Shown piece by piece: positions 39,942-49,722 of a DNA stretch of 64,000 nucleotides. Made by a program: the position numbers and the translations under genes. This DNA is from Pseudoxanthomonas yeongjuensis. GTDB taxonomy: Bacteria; Pseudomonadota; Gammaproteobacteria; Xanthomonadales; Xanthomonadaceae. The stretch covers positions 23,389 through 87,388 of the forward strand of contig NZ_PDWT01000009.1 of assembly GCF_010093345.1 (NCBI RefSeq), read 5' to 3'. The notes under the pieces are model-generated. The model was given only the letters and a program-made list of their open reading frames with translations, did no database searches and had not been told where the DNA came from. The number at the start of each line of letters is the position of its first letter. The stretch's first letter is position 1.

Positions 39942-42221
39942 CTAGCCGCCGGGAATCCGCGGCTGCGAGCCGTTGACCCGGACACGGGTCGGGACGTTGT
40001 TGCTCTGTTTCCAGTAGCGAAGCAGTTGGCGCAAGGCTTCGGGCTTGTTGAGCGGCTTGCCCAGGCCCGCCTGGTTTTTGCTGTTTTCGCCATGACAACC
40101 GGCGCAGGTGCGGATTTCGCCCGGCTGCAGGGTCACCCATACGCGTTCGCGCACCACCGGGTTGCCGCTGGCGTCGGTGGTCTGCCATGACAACGCGCGG
40201 TTGGCCGGGACGAAGATGGCGGTGGAACCATCCGCCGCGATCTTCACGCTGCCCGCAGGTCCGCCCGCATTGGCCGGATTATTGCTTCCGGACATGGGTT
40301 GCGCGATCACCCGCCGGCCGCTTTCCTGGTAGATGGAATCGTTGTCGTAACCACGCACCTGGTTCCCCTGCAGGACCTGGTAATGGGCGATGTCGTACAC
40401 CTTGCCAGCGTCGCCCAGGGTCCTGGTACCACCCGGCACCTGCAGGTTGAACGGCTGCTGCTTGTCGTCGCGATCGCGGCTGGTCTGGTTGCGGGTCACG
40501 ATCAGCGCCAGGTTGTTGGTCTTCAGCCAGCCACGCAAGGCGGCCTCGTCGATCTGCTCCTCGGTCAGGATCGATCGTTCCGGCGATTCCAGCACCGAGG
40601 TGGCGGCCGCGGGACGGGTCCTGGCGACCACTTCGACCGGTTCGATTTCCCACAGCGCGCCGTTGAATTCGCGCTTGGTGTCCGGATCCCACCAGGAAAT
40701 GTTCTTGACGATACCGGGCGTGAGCGCGATGCCGGGAACCAGCATGCCGGAAGCGTTGGTGGTCAGCTGCTGCAGGCGCAACTGGATGCCGGCCTGGGCG
40801 GCGGGGCTGGCGGTGTACGCGGCGATCATCTGCCCGCCGGCCAGCGGCAGCGGATCGCGGAAGCGTCCGCCGGCGAGATTGCCGTTGGAGTCGGCGGCCG
40901 GCGACGCATCGACGATGGTCATCTGTTCCGCATTCAAGGTCGGCGCACCGCTGATGCGCACGATCTGGTTGCTGGTCAACGTGCCGAATTCGCGCGTGTA
41001 GATCGCGTAATAGGTGCCCGGGTTCAACGGGTCTTCGCGGACATGGAACAGGCCGCCATCCATGCGGATGTATTTCTTGTTGGCGATCAGCGCGGTGTTG
41101 GAATATTCCGACAGGGCCGGATCGTTGCTGAAGGACTTGGTCAGGTAGCCGAAGGACAGTTCCTGCCGGCCGATGTGGTTGAGGGTGAGTTCCTCGGTCC
41201 CGTCCTGGTTCATCTGCCATGGCGTGAACAGGTTGAAGGTGAAGCCGCCGACCGGTCCGTAGGCGCTGCTCATGCCACCACGCGATTCGGGGAAGGTTTC
41301 CGTCTGCGTTCCCAGGTTGGCCGCACCCGCGGCCTCGCTCGCGTAGTTGGTGGCGCCATAACCGCCCGCATCGGCCTGCTGGTCGCGTTGCAGATGGTCC
41401 CAGCGGGTGAAGATCACCCGGCCGTAGCTGTCGATGATCGGCGAGAACGCGCCGCTGGGCGTGTGATTGAGCAGAGCGAGCTTGCCACTGGCGGGGGTCA
41501 GGCTGTAGATGCCGGTGATGGTCGGGGTGCTCTCGTATTCGTCCAGTTGCGGGTACAGATGCGCTTCGCCGCCGCGCGGCCGGTCGGAAGTGAACAGGAT
41601 GCGGTCGTCGCTGGCGTACAGCGGGGAGACGTTGTTGTAGGCCGTCGGCTGGTTGGGCACTTTCTTGATCACCGCCGTCTGGCCCTTGGCCAGGCCGGTG
41701 ACTTCGTATAGCTGCCATTTGGCCGTCGGGTGTTCGTAGCGCGCTGGCGGGCCGCCGACCAGCATGCTGAAGATCGCCTTGTTGCCGTCCCAGTGCACCG
41801 ACGGCTCGCGCACGGCGATCGCGTTCGCCGCCTGCAGTCCCTCCATGCCGAATCCAGCCTCCTTGGTCAGGTTGCGCAGGCTGCCATCGGCGTAGCGGAT
41901 CATCAGGTCGCCGCCGCGCGGGACCGAATTCATGCTCGGCAGGTGGTTGGCGAACGTCGACATGCGGCTGGCGAACAGGTCGCCGGCGGTCGGCACCTGG
42001 GTCACGAACAGGATCGGGTTCTGGATCGCCGCGGCACTGACCGCGAGTGGCGCGGAAACGGCGGCCTGCGCGGCCGGGGCCTGCACACGAGCGGCCGCCA
42101 TCGCGGAAATTCCGGTGGAAGCCGTCTGCGGATCGCCGCTGCACGAAGCCAGCAGGGCCGAGCAGGCCAGCAACGCCATCGGCCAGCCTGTGCCGGACAG
42201 GAATCCACGCGAATTTTTCAT
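39942..42221 (-). CDS. large haem-site lipoprotein, HzsA/TolB-like propeller
   Basis: 759 residues. The signal ends in a lipobox (LLASC), so it should be lipid-anchored outside the inner membrane. The middle part carries propeller-like blades (YNNVSPLYASDDRILFTSDRP; SFSPIIDSYGRVIFTRWDH-type) resembling TolB/WD40 proteins and the hydrazine synthase alpha-subunit middle domain. Near the C-terminus (about residue 706) is one c-type haem motif, CAGCHGE. The catalytic role is unknown. It probably transfers electrons or oxidises a substrate in the periplasm. The family assignment to HzsA-related proteins is tentative. Confidence 0.7.
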   Translation of the reverse strand: MKNSRGFLSGTGWPMALLACSALLASCSGDPQTASTGISAMAAARVQAPAAQAAVSAPLAVSAAAIQNPILFVTQVPTAGDLFASRMSTFANHLPSMNSVPRGGDLMIRYADGSLRNLTKEAGFGMEGLQAANAIAVREPSVHWDGNKAIFSMLVGGPPARYEHPTAKWQLYEVTGLAKGQTAVIKKVPNQPTAYNNVSPLYASDDRILFTSDRPRGGEAHLYPQLDEYESTPTITGIYSLTPASGKLALLNHTPSGAFSPIIDSYGRVIFTRWDHLQRDQQADAGGYGATNYASEAAGAANLGTQTETFPESRGGMSSAYGPVGGFTFNLFTPWQMNQDGTEELTLNHIGRQELSFGYLTKSFSNDPALSEYSNTALIANKKYIRMDGGLFHVREDPLNPGTYYAIYTREFGTLTSNQIVRISGAPTLNAEQMTIVDASPAADSNGNLAGGRFRDPLPLAGGQMIAAYTASPAAQAGIQLRLQQLTTNASGMLVPGIALTPGIVKNISWWDPDTKREFNGALWEIEPVEVVARTRPAAATSVLESPERSILTEEQIDEAALRGWLKTNNLALIVTRNQTSRDRDDKQQPFNLQVPGGTRTLGDAGKVYDIAHYQVLQGNQVRGYDNDSIYQESGRRVIAQPMSGSNNPANAGGPAGSVKIAADGSTAIFVPANRALSWQTTDASGNPVVRERVWVTLQPGEIRTCAGCHGENSKNQAGLGKPLNKPEALRQLLRYWKQSNNVPTRVRVNGSQPRIPGG

Positions 42222-42638
42222 GCGATCACTCTGGAAGGGAATCGATAACAGGGTTTACCGATACGGACACGGTGCCGGCGGCAACGGATCGACACACAGG
42301 CGCTTGCGCTTGCATCGACCCGGCGACCCGCACTGCGTACGCCGGTTGCGGAACCGTCCCCCCTTTGATCGCATGATGAGCAACCCGGCGGATCCGCGCA
42401 GCGCGGACTGTACACCGAATGCTTCGCCGGACCCGCTGCGGGCAGGGGCGGAAAGTGATGCATCTCCCAAAAATCCAGCGCATGGGCCCGTGCAGGGTCA
42501 TCTTCCGGACAGCTTCGGCCTCCCCAGGCCCGGGCGGGGCGGCAAGGTAAGCTCTGCACCGGATCCACCCGGGAACAGCAATGACCACAGCCACCACGAC
42601 TCCGCAGCGCTCGCGACTGCCCGCGGCGTGATCCACCG
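42222..42638. other. 417-base divergent intergenic region
   Basis: This lies between the haem lipoprotein start and miaA and must hold both promoters, but none is convincing by eye. A 16-codon ORF (42581-42631) with GGGAA upstream ends just before the miaA ATG; it could be a leader peptide or chance. No hairpin or repeat stands out. Confidence 0.35.
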
Positions 42639-43607
42639 ATGAGCATCGATCGACGGCCTGTCGCCATTGCCCTGATGGGCCCCACCGCTTCGGGCAAGAC
42701 CGCATTGGCGATGGAATGGGCGCAGCGCCTCGGCGGCGAGATCGTCAGCGTCGATTCGGCGCTGGTCTATCGCGGGCTGGATATCGGCGCGGCCAAGCCC
42801 GAGGCGTCGATGCTGGCGGCGGTTCCGCACCACCTGATCGACGTGCGCGAACCCTGGCAGCCGTATTCGGCGGCCGAATTCGCCGCCCATGCCCGCATGG
42901 CCATGGACGGCAACGCCGCGCGCGGCAAGCTGCCGATCCTGGCCGGCGGCACCGGCCTGTATTTCCAGGCCTTGCTGGAAGGGCTGGCGCCGATGCCCGA
43001 AGCCAATCCCGAACTGCGCACGACGATTGCCGGGGAGGCAGCGGAGCGCGGCTGGCCGGCTTTGCACGCCGAACTGGCGGCGATCGATCCGCGCGCCGCC
43101 GCGAAAATCAAACCCACCGATCCGCAACGCATCCAGCGCGCGCTGGAAGTGTTCCGCCTCAGCGGCAAGCCGATCAGCGAATGGCAGGCGATGCCCGCGC
43201 GCGAACGCCTGCCGTTCCGTGTGCTCAAACTGGTGCTGGCGCCGCGCGACCGCGCGGTCCTGCACCGGCGCATCGAACAGCGCTTCGACGCCATGCTCGA
43301 AGCCGGCTTCATGGGCGAAGTCGAGCGTTTGCGCGCGCTGCCGCCCTTGCAGGCGGTCGAGCGGCCGCTGGATCTGCCGGCGATCCGCGCCGTCGGTTAT
43401 CGCCAGGCCTGGGAATATCTGGACGGCACGCTGGCGGAAAACGAATTCCGCGACCGCGCGATCTTCGCCACCCGCCAGCTGGCCAAGCGTCAATTGACCT
43501 GGCTGCGGGGGGAGCTGGACGCGCGCTGGTTCGACCCGCAAACCGACCGGGACGCGCTGAAAGCCGCCCTGGCGCTGTTCCTGCCCGCGGTTTTGGGCAC
43601 TGCGTAG
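42639..43607 (+). CDS. miaA: tRNA dimethylallyltransferase
   Basis: 322-residue enzyme adding the isopentenyl group to A37 of tRNAs reading U-starting codons. The P-loop is [18 protein letters not shown]; other marks are [70 protein letters not shown] and [15 protein letters not shown]. It opens the classic miaA-hfq-hflX-hflK-hflC-purA order, interrupted here by repeats. Confidence 0.96.
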   Translation: MSIDRRPVAIALMGPTASGKTALAMEWAQRLGGEIVSVDSALVYRGLDIGAAKPEASMLAAVPHHLIDVREPWQPYSAAEFAAHARMAMDGNAARGKLPILAGGTGLYFQALLEGLAPMPEANPELRTTIAGEAAERGWPALHAELAAIDPRAAAKIKPTDPQRIQRALEVFRLSGKPISEWQAMPARERLPFRVLKLVLAPRDRAVLHRRIEQRFDAMLEAGFMGEVERLRALPPLQAVERPLDLPAIRAVGYRQAWEYLDGTLAENEFRDRAIFATRQLAKRQLTWLRGELDARWFDPQTDRDALKAALALFLPAVLGTA

Positions 43608-43694
43608 CTGGCCTATTGCCCGTTGTTGTGTAACATCGGCCATCCGGGCTGCGGCAGGGGAGCTTCGCGCCGTTCCGGACCTATAAAAACAACA

Positions 43695-43708
43695 CCTATT
43701 GAAATAGG
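43695..43708 (+). promoter_or_regulatory. small hairpin in the hfq leader
   Basis: CCTAT/ATAGG stem with a TGAA loop, two bases before the GGGAG ribosome site of hfq. It could affect translation or Hfq autoregulation. This is sequence observation only. Confidence 0.35.
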
Positions 43709-43720
43709 CGGGAGTACGAA

Positions 43721-43999
43721 ATGTCCAAGGGGCAATCCTTGCAGGATCCTTTCCTGAATGCGTTGCGGCGCGAGCGGGTGCCGGTGTCGGTGTACCTGGT
43801 CAATGGCATCAAGTTGCAGGGCACGATCGAGTCGTTCGACCAGTTCGTCGTCTTGTTGCGCAATACGGTCAGCCAGATGGTCTACAAGCACGCGATTTCC
43901 ACGGTGGTGCCGGCGCGGAATGTGCGGGTGGGGCCGGGTGGCGGTTATGTGCAGGGTGGGGAAGGGGACGAAGAGGAAGGCGGCGAAGAGAACGAGTAG
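43721..43999 (+). CDS. hfq: RNA chaperone Hfq
   Basis: 92-residue Sm-like hexameric RNA chaperone pairing small RNAs with mRNAs. The Sm1 motif [26 protein letters not shown] and Sm2 motif [14 protein letters not shown] match the family. The C-terminal tail of about 20 residues is glycine- and glutamate-rich ([16 protein letters not shown]) and strongly acidic. Conserved position after miaA. Confidence 0.97.
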   Translation: MSKGQSLQDPFLNALRRERVPVSVYLVNGIKLQGTIESFDQFVVLLRNTVSQMVYKHAISTVVPARNVRVGPGGGYVQGGEGDEEEGGEENE

Positions 44000-44437
44000 T
44001 TCTTTCTTGCTCGTCATCCCGGCGAACGCCGGGACCCAGCGTCTTTGTTCTTGTTCGTCATCCCCGCGTAGGCGGGGATCGCTCCTCGCTCTTGTCTAGA
44101 CGCAAAGCGTTGACCAGCTTCGCTGTTGAAAGCCGCGCGATGCGCGAGTCACTTTCTTTGCTTGTGCAAAGAAAGTAACCGAAGAAACACACCCTGACGC
44201 CGCGCCCCACGATGAAGCCGTGGGATGCGCAAGCGGCCTGGGAATTTCCGGAAGGCACATCCCTATGCCGTCCGGAAACGGCGCGCATCGTGCGCGCCGC
44301 CCCTGCGGGGTTTGTCCCAGCCCGCTTGCCGCGGCTCACGGGGGTCGAAGAGCCCAAAAGTCAAAAGCGCAGGCCAAATCCGAAGCAAAATCCCCTCCAC
44401 CCTTTGTAATCCGCCCCTCCGCCCCCACACTTGACCC
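44000..44437. repeat. 438-base repeat-rich region between hfq and hflX
   Basis: No gene supported. It holds two REP palindromes of the TCGTCATCCC type (44011-44041 and 44055-44081), the element TGACCAGCTTCGCTGTTGAAAGCC (44111-44134) shared with 7758-7784, the hairpin TTTCTTTGCTTGTGCAAAGAAA (44155-44176), and GC-rich palindromes such as GCGCGCATCGTGCGCGC (44281-44297). The composite looks like a lineage-specific intergenic repeat block that splits the hfq-hflX pair. Confidence 0.6.
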
Positions 44438-45760
44438 ATGTTTGAACGATCGAAGAAGGGCGAGCACGCCCTGTTGATACAACCCATGCGCGCCGGTTCC
44501 GGGGGAAGTTCGCCGGATGACGGGGCGCAGGAGGAATTCGCCGACCTGGCCCGTTCCGCTGGCGCAACCATCGCGGCGGTGGTCACCGCGCGTGTGGACA
44601 AGCCCAGTCCGTCGACCTATATCGGCAGCGGCAAGCTGGACGAGGTCAAGGCCGCGGCCGATGCCACCGGCGCCGACCTGATCCTGGTCAACCACTCGCT
44701 GAGCCCGGGCCAGGAGCGCAACCTGGAGAAATTCCTCGAGCGCCGCGTGCTGGACCGGACCGGGCTGATCCTGGACATCTTCGCCCAGCGCGCGCGCAGC
44801 TTCGAAGGCAAGCTGCAGGTGGAACTGGCCCAGTTGCAGCACATGGCCACGCGCCTGGTCCGCGGCTGGACCCACCTCGAGCGCCAGCGCGGCGGTTCCA
44901 TCGGCCTGCGCGGCCCGGGTGAAACCCAGCTGGAAACCGACCGTCGCCTGCTGCAGAAGCGCGTCGACCAGCTCGAGAAGCGGCTGGAGAAAGTCGAGGT
45001 GCAGCAGAACCAGATGCGCCGTGCCCGGGTCCGCAGCGAGATGCCGCGGGTGGCCCTGGTCGGCTACACCAACGCCGGCAAGTCGACCCTGTTCAATGCC
45101 TTGACCGGCTCCGACGCCTACGCCGCGGACAAGCTGTTCGCCACCCTGGATCCCACCGTGCGCCGGCTGAACCTGCCCGGCGGCAGCATCATGCTTTCGG
45201 ACACGGTCGGCTTCGTCCGCGACCTCCCGCACGAGCTGGTCGCCGCGTTCCGTTCCACCTTGTCGGAAGCGCGCGAGGCCGACCTGCTGCTGCATATCAT
45301 CGACGCCGCCGATCCGCTGCGCGACGACCGTATCGCCCAGGTCGATTCGGTGCTGCAGGAAATCGGCGCCGGCGACATTCCGCAGGTGCTGGTCTACAAC
45401 AAGATCGATCGCATCGACGGCGCGCAGCCGCGCCACGACCAGCCCAATGAGGGCCGCGAACGGGTCTGGCTGTCCGCGCGCGACGACCTCGGCCTGGACC
45501 TGCTGCAGGACGCGCTGACCCGGCGCCTGTCGCTGGTCCGCGTGCAGGGCGCGTTGCACCTGCCTGCCGCGCATGCCGAACGCCTGCGTTCGCGCCTGCA
45601 CGCATTGGGCGCGGTGCGCGGCGAAACCCACGACGAGGACGGCTGGCATCTCCAAGTCGACCTGTCCCTGGCCGACGCCCAGCGCCTGGCCGTGCAGGCC
45701 GGCGGCGCGCCGCTGGAGGCGTTGTTGCCCGAAACCCCGCAAGAAGAATGGATGGCGTAG
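44438..45760 (+). CDS. hflX: GTPase HflX (ribosome-rescue/splitting GTPase)
   Basis: 440-residue GTPase that splits stalled or hibernating 70S ribosomes. The N-terminal HflX domain contains SPSTYIGSGKLDEVKAAADATGADLILVNHSLSPGQERNLE; a helical linker with RGPGETQLETDRRLL follows. The G domain has GYTNAGKSTLFNAL, the G3 DTVGFVRDLPHELVAAF and VYNKIDRIDG. The C-terminal domain of about 80 residues is present. It is part of the hfq-hflX-hflKC order. Confidence 0.96.
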   Translation: MFERSKKGEHALLIQPMRAGSGGSSPDDGAQEEFADLARSAGATIAAVVTARVDKPSPSTYIGSGKLDEVKAAADATGADLILVNHSLSPGQERNLEKFLERRVLDRTGLILDIFAQRARSFEGKLQVELAQLQHMATRLVRGWTHLERQRGGSIGLRGPGETQLETDRRLLQKRVDQLEKRLEKVEVQQNQMRRARVRSEMPRVALVGYTNAGKSTLFNALTGSDAYAADKLFATLDPTVRRLNLPGGSIMLSDTVGFVRDLPHELVAAFRSTLSEAREADLLLHIIDAADPLRDDRIAQVDSVLQEIGAGDIPQVLVYNKIDRIDGAQPRHDQPNEGRERVWLSARDDLGLDLLQDALTRRLSLVRVQGALHLPAAHAERLRSRLHALGAVRGETHDEDGWHLQVDLSLADAQRLAVQAGGAPLEALLPETPQEEWMA

Positions 45761-45785
45761 GGCAAGGCTCCCTTGTGGGAGGGAC

Positions 45786-45861
45786 GTAGGAGCGGGCCTT
45801 GCCCGCGATGCCTTTCGTTCCGGGCGCAGCAAAAAGCATCGCGGGCAAGGCCCGCTCCTAC
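45786..45861. repeat. REPIN between hflX and hflK
   Basis: Inverted 26-base arms of GTAGGAGCGGGCCTTGCCCG type (45786-45811 and 45836-45861) flank a 24-base spacer, with inner palindrome GGGCCTTGCCC. Confidence 0.87.
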
Positions 45862-45976
45862 AAAAACAGGCCTCTCCGCAGGGCCGATGCTTGTTCCTGA
45901 GGGTTCCGACCCTATCTAGTAGAATCAGACCCGCAACGGCCCCTGCGCCCGCGCTCATCATCAACGTGGAGTAGGC

Positions 45977-47137
45977 ATGGCCTGGAACATCCCCGGTAAG
46001 GGCGGCCCCGATAGCGGCAGCCCCGGCAACGGCTCGAACGGCGACAGGCCCAAGGGCAATCCCTGGAAGCCCAGGAAGGGCGCCGGCAACGGCGGCGGCA
46101 ACAGCTTCGACGGCTGGCTGGAGCGCCTGCGCGGCCTGTTCGATGGTGGCGGTGGCGGCGGCAACCCGTTGCGCTGGATCGCCCTGGCCTTCGTCCTGCT
46201 GATCGTGTTCACCAGCTTCACCCTGATCGGCGAGCAGCAGCGCGGCGTGGTCCTGCGCTTCGGCCAGTTCGCCCGGGTCATGCAGCCCGGCCCCAACTTC
46301 AAGTGGCCGTGGCCGATCGAGAGCGTCACCAAGGTCACCGCGACCCAGATCAAGAACTTCAGCAACACCGTGCCGGTGCTGACCAGCGACGAGAACATCG
46401 TCAACGTCTCCTTCAACGTCCAGTACCGGATCAGCGACCCGCGCCTGTACCTGTACGGCTCGCGCGACGCCGATGAAGTGCTCAAGCAGGCCGCGCAGAG
46501 CGCGGTCCGCGAACAGGTCGGCCGTTCCGACCTGGACACCGTGCTCGGCGTGCGCGGCCCGCTCGGCAGTTCCGCCAAGGAACGCCTGCAGCATTCGCTC
46601 GATGCCTACCGCACCGGTCTGATCGTGACCGAACTGAACCTGCCCGACGCCCGTCCGCCGACCGAAGTGCAGCCCGCCTTCGACGAGGTCAACAGCGCCC
46701 AGCAGGTCCGCGAGAGCCTGGTCAACCAGGCCCAGGCCTACGCCGCCAAGGTCGTGCCCGAGGCCCGCGGCGAAGCCGCGCGCCTGCGCACCACCGCCGA
46801 CGGTTACAAGACCGCCAGCGTGGCCCGCGCCACCGGCGACGCGGCCCGCTTCTCGCTGCTGCAGGAACAGTACAAGGCCGCCCCGGAAGTCACCCGCAAG
46901 CGCCTGTGGCTGGAAACCGTGCAGGGCGTGCTGGCCCAGAACCGCAAGGTGGTCGGCGGCGACGGCCGCCAGCTGATCTACGTGCCGATGCCGGCGCAGG
47001 GCGGCGGCGCCAGCGCCTCCGCCTCCGCACCCGCGGTGCTGCCTTCCGATGTGCTGATGCCGGCGGTGCAGAGCGCCGCCCCGGCCGCCTCCGACCGCCC
47101 CGACCGACCCAGCGGCCGCGAGGAGGTCGAACGATGA
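45977..47137 (+). CDS. hflK: FtsH protease modulator HflK
   Basis: 386-residue SPFH/band-7 membrane protein forming the HflKC cage around FtsH. A Gly/Asn/Pro-rich cytoplasmic N-terminus of about 60 residues leads to one membrane segment (WIALAFVLLIVFTSFTLI). The SPFH domain begins EQQRGVVLRFGQFARVMQPGPNFKWPWPIESV, and a coiled coil follows (VPEARGEAARLRTTADGYK). The end is Ala/Ser-rich. It overlaps hflC by four bases. Confidence 0.95.
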   Translation: MAWNIPGKGGPDSGSPGNGSNGDRPKGNPWKPRKGAGNGGGNSFDGWLERLRGLFDGGGGGGNPLRWIALAFVLLIVFTSFTLIGEQQRGVVLRFGQFARVMQPGPNFKWPWPIESVTKVTATQIKNFSNTVPVLTSDENIVNVSFNVQYRISDPRLYLYGSRDADEVLKQAAQSAVREQVGRSDLDTVLGVRGPLGSSAKERLQHSLDAYRTGLIVTELNLPDARPPTEVQPAFDEVNSAQQVRESLVNQAQAYAAKVVPEARGEAARLRTTADGYKTASVARATGDAARFSLLQEQYKAAPEVTRKRLWLETVQGVLAQNRKVVGGDGRQLIYVPMPAQGGGASASASAPAVLPSDVLMPAVQSAAPAASDRPDRPSGREEVER

Positions 47138-47997
47138 AAACTTCCCTCTACGCCGCCATCGCCGCGATCGTGCTGTTCGGCCTGCTCGGCTCGGTCTACG
47201 TGGTCCGCGAGGACCAGACCGCGCTGGTCCTCAACCTGGGCCGGGTGGCCCGCGCCGACATCAAGCCGGGCCTGCACTTCAAGGTGCCGCTGGTGGAAAG
47301 CGTGCGCGTCTTCGACCGTCGTTTCCGGACCCTGGAAACCGCGCCGGAGCGCTACCTGACCCTGGAACGCAAGGACGTCAGCATCGACTTCTTCGCCGTG
47401 GGCTACATCTCCGACGTGCGCGCCTTCTACCGCGCCACCGGCGGCGACGAGAAGGCCGCCAGCGACCGCCTGGCCCCGATCATCACCGACTCGCTGCGCA
47501 ACGAGATCAACTCGCGCACCCTGCAGCAGCTGGTGTCCGGCGACCGCAACGACATCGTGGCCAAGCAGCTGACCGCGATCAACGACGGCGCCGCCACCCT
47601 GGGCATGCAGATCACCGACATCCGCCTGAAGCAGATCGACCTGCCGACCGACAGCGAAGTGATCAAGCAGGTCTACGAGCGCATGCGCGCCCAGCGCATG
47701 CAGGTAGCCAGCAAGCTGCGTGCCGAGGGCGAGGAACAGGCCCGCACCATCCGCGCCTCCGCCGACCGCGACCAGACCGTGCTGGTCGCCGAAGCCACCC
47801 GCGATGCGCAGAAGCTGCGCGGCGAAGGCGATGCCGCCGCCGCCAGGATCTACGCCGAAGCCGCCAACCGCGACCCGGGCTTCTACGCCTTCCAGCGCAG
47901 CCTCGAGGCCTACCGCGCCTCGTTCAGCGACGGCCAGAGCGTGATCGTGCTGGACCAGGACGACCCGTTCCTGCAGTACATGAAGAGCGATCGCTGA
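47134..47997 (+). CDS. hflC: FtsH protease modulator HflC
   Basis: 287-residue partner of HflK. The N-terminal membrane segment (YAAIAAIVLFGLLGSVYVV) is followed by an SPFH domain (EDQTALVLNLGRVARADIKPGLHFKVPLVESVRVFDRR) and the EVIKQVYERMRAQRMQVASKLRAEGEEQA helix typical of HflC. FLQYMKS is the usual C-terminus. Coupled to hflK (ATGA). Confidence 0.96.
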   Translation: MKTSLYAAIAAIVLFGLLGSVYVVREDQTALVLNLGRVARADIKPGLHFKVPLVESVRVFDRRFRTLETAPERYLTLERKDVSIDFFAVGYISDVRAFYRATGGDEKAASDRLAPIITDSLRNEINSRTLQQLVSGDRNDIVAKQLTAINDGAATLGMQITDIRLKQIDLPTDSEVIKQVYERMRAQRMQVASKLRAEGEEQARTIRASADRDQTVLVAEATRDAQKLRGEGDAAAARIYAEAANRDPGFYAFQRSLEAYRASFSDGQSVIVLDQDDPFLQYMKSDR

Positions 47998-48182
47998 TCC
48001 CGCTTTCCTTCTCCCTCCGGGAGAAGGTGGCGCGAAGCGACGGATGAGGGAATGCGGTCCGGCCTGCCGTGGAGTTCCGAAGGGCCTTGTTCCCCTTCCC
48101 TCATCCGCCCTCCGGGCACCTTCTCCCGGTGGGAGAAGGGAAGAAGAGGTAGCCCCCGCCCCCCAAAACCCGGATAATGCAC

Positions 48183-48232
48183 AAAAGCCGGATGGGGCTG
48201 CTCTGAAACGAGTGCTTCCCCTCCGGCTTTTT
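48183..48232 (+). terminator. terminator after hflC
   Basis: AAAAGCCGGATGGGGC pairs with GCTTCCCCTCCGGCTTTTT across a 15-base loop. It ends in a five-T tract and should end hflKC transcripts before purA. Confidence 0.8.
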
Positions 48233-48240
48233 CCGTGTAG

Positions 48241-49623
<1,383 letters not shown>

Positions 49624-49661
49624 TCGTTCTTGCCCCCTCTACTTGCGTTTCCCTTCAAAAA

Positions 49662-49690
49662 AAAATCCCTGCAACGCAGGGATTTTTCCT
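49662..49690. terminator. bidirectional terminator between purA and the S41 peptidase gene
   Basis: AAAATCCCTGC/GCAGGGATTTT stem with an AAC loop, flanked by an A8-9 run on the left and TTTTTCCTTT on the right, serving both convergent genes. Confidence 0.93.
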
Positions 49691-49722
49691 TTACGGCGCG
49701 CGGATCCGCTACCTGCTGGCGA

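Noticed and set aside
39805..39945. 46-codon ORF overlapping the folP stop (ATGA)
   Set aside because: It has no family resemblance or ribosome site of its own, runs into the end of the convergent lipoprotein gene, and its Arg/Pro-rich composition is typical of shadow frames in GC-rich DNA.
42581..42631. 16-codon ORF just upstream of miaA
   Set aside because: It has a weak GGGAA site but is too short and Thr/Arg-rich to judge; no attenuator hairpin follows it. Kept only as a remark in the intergenic entry.
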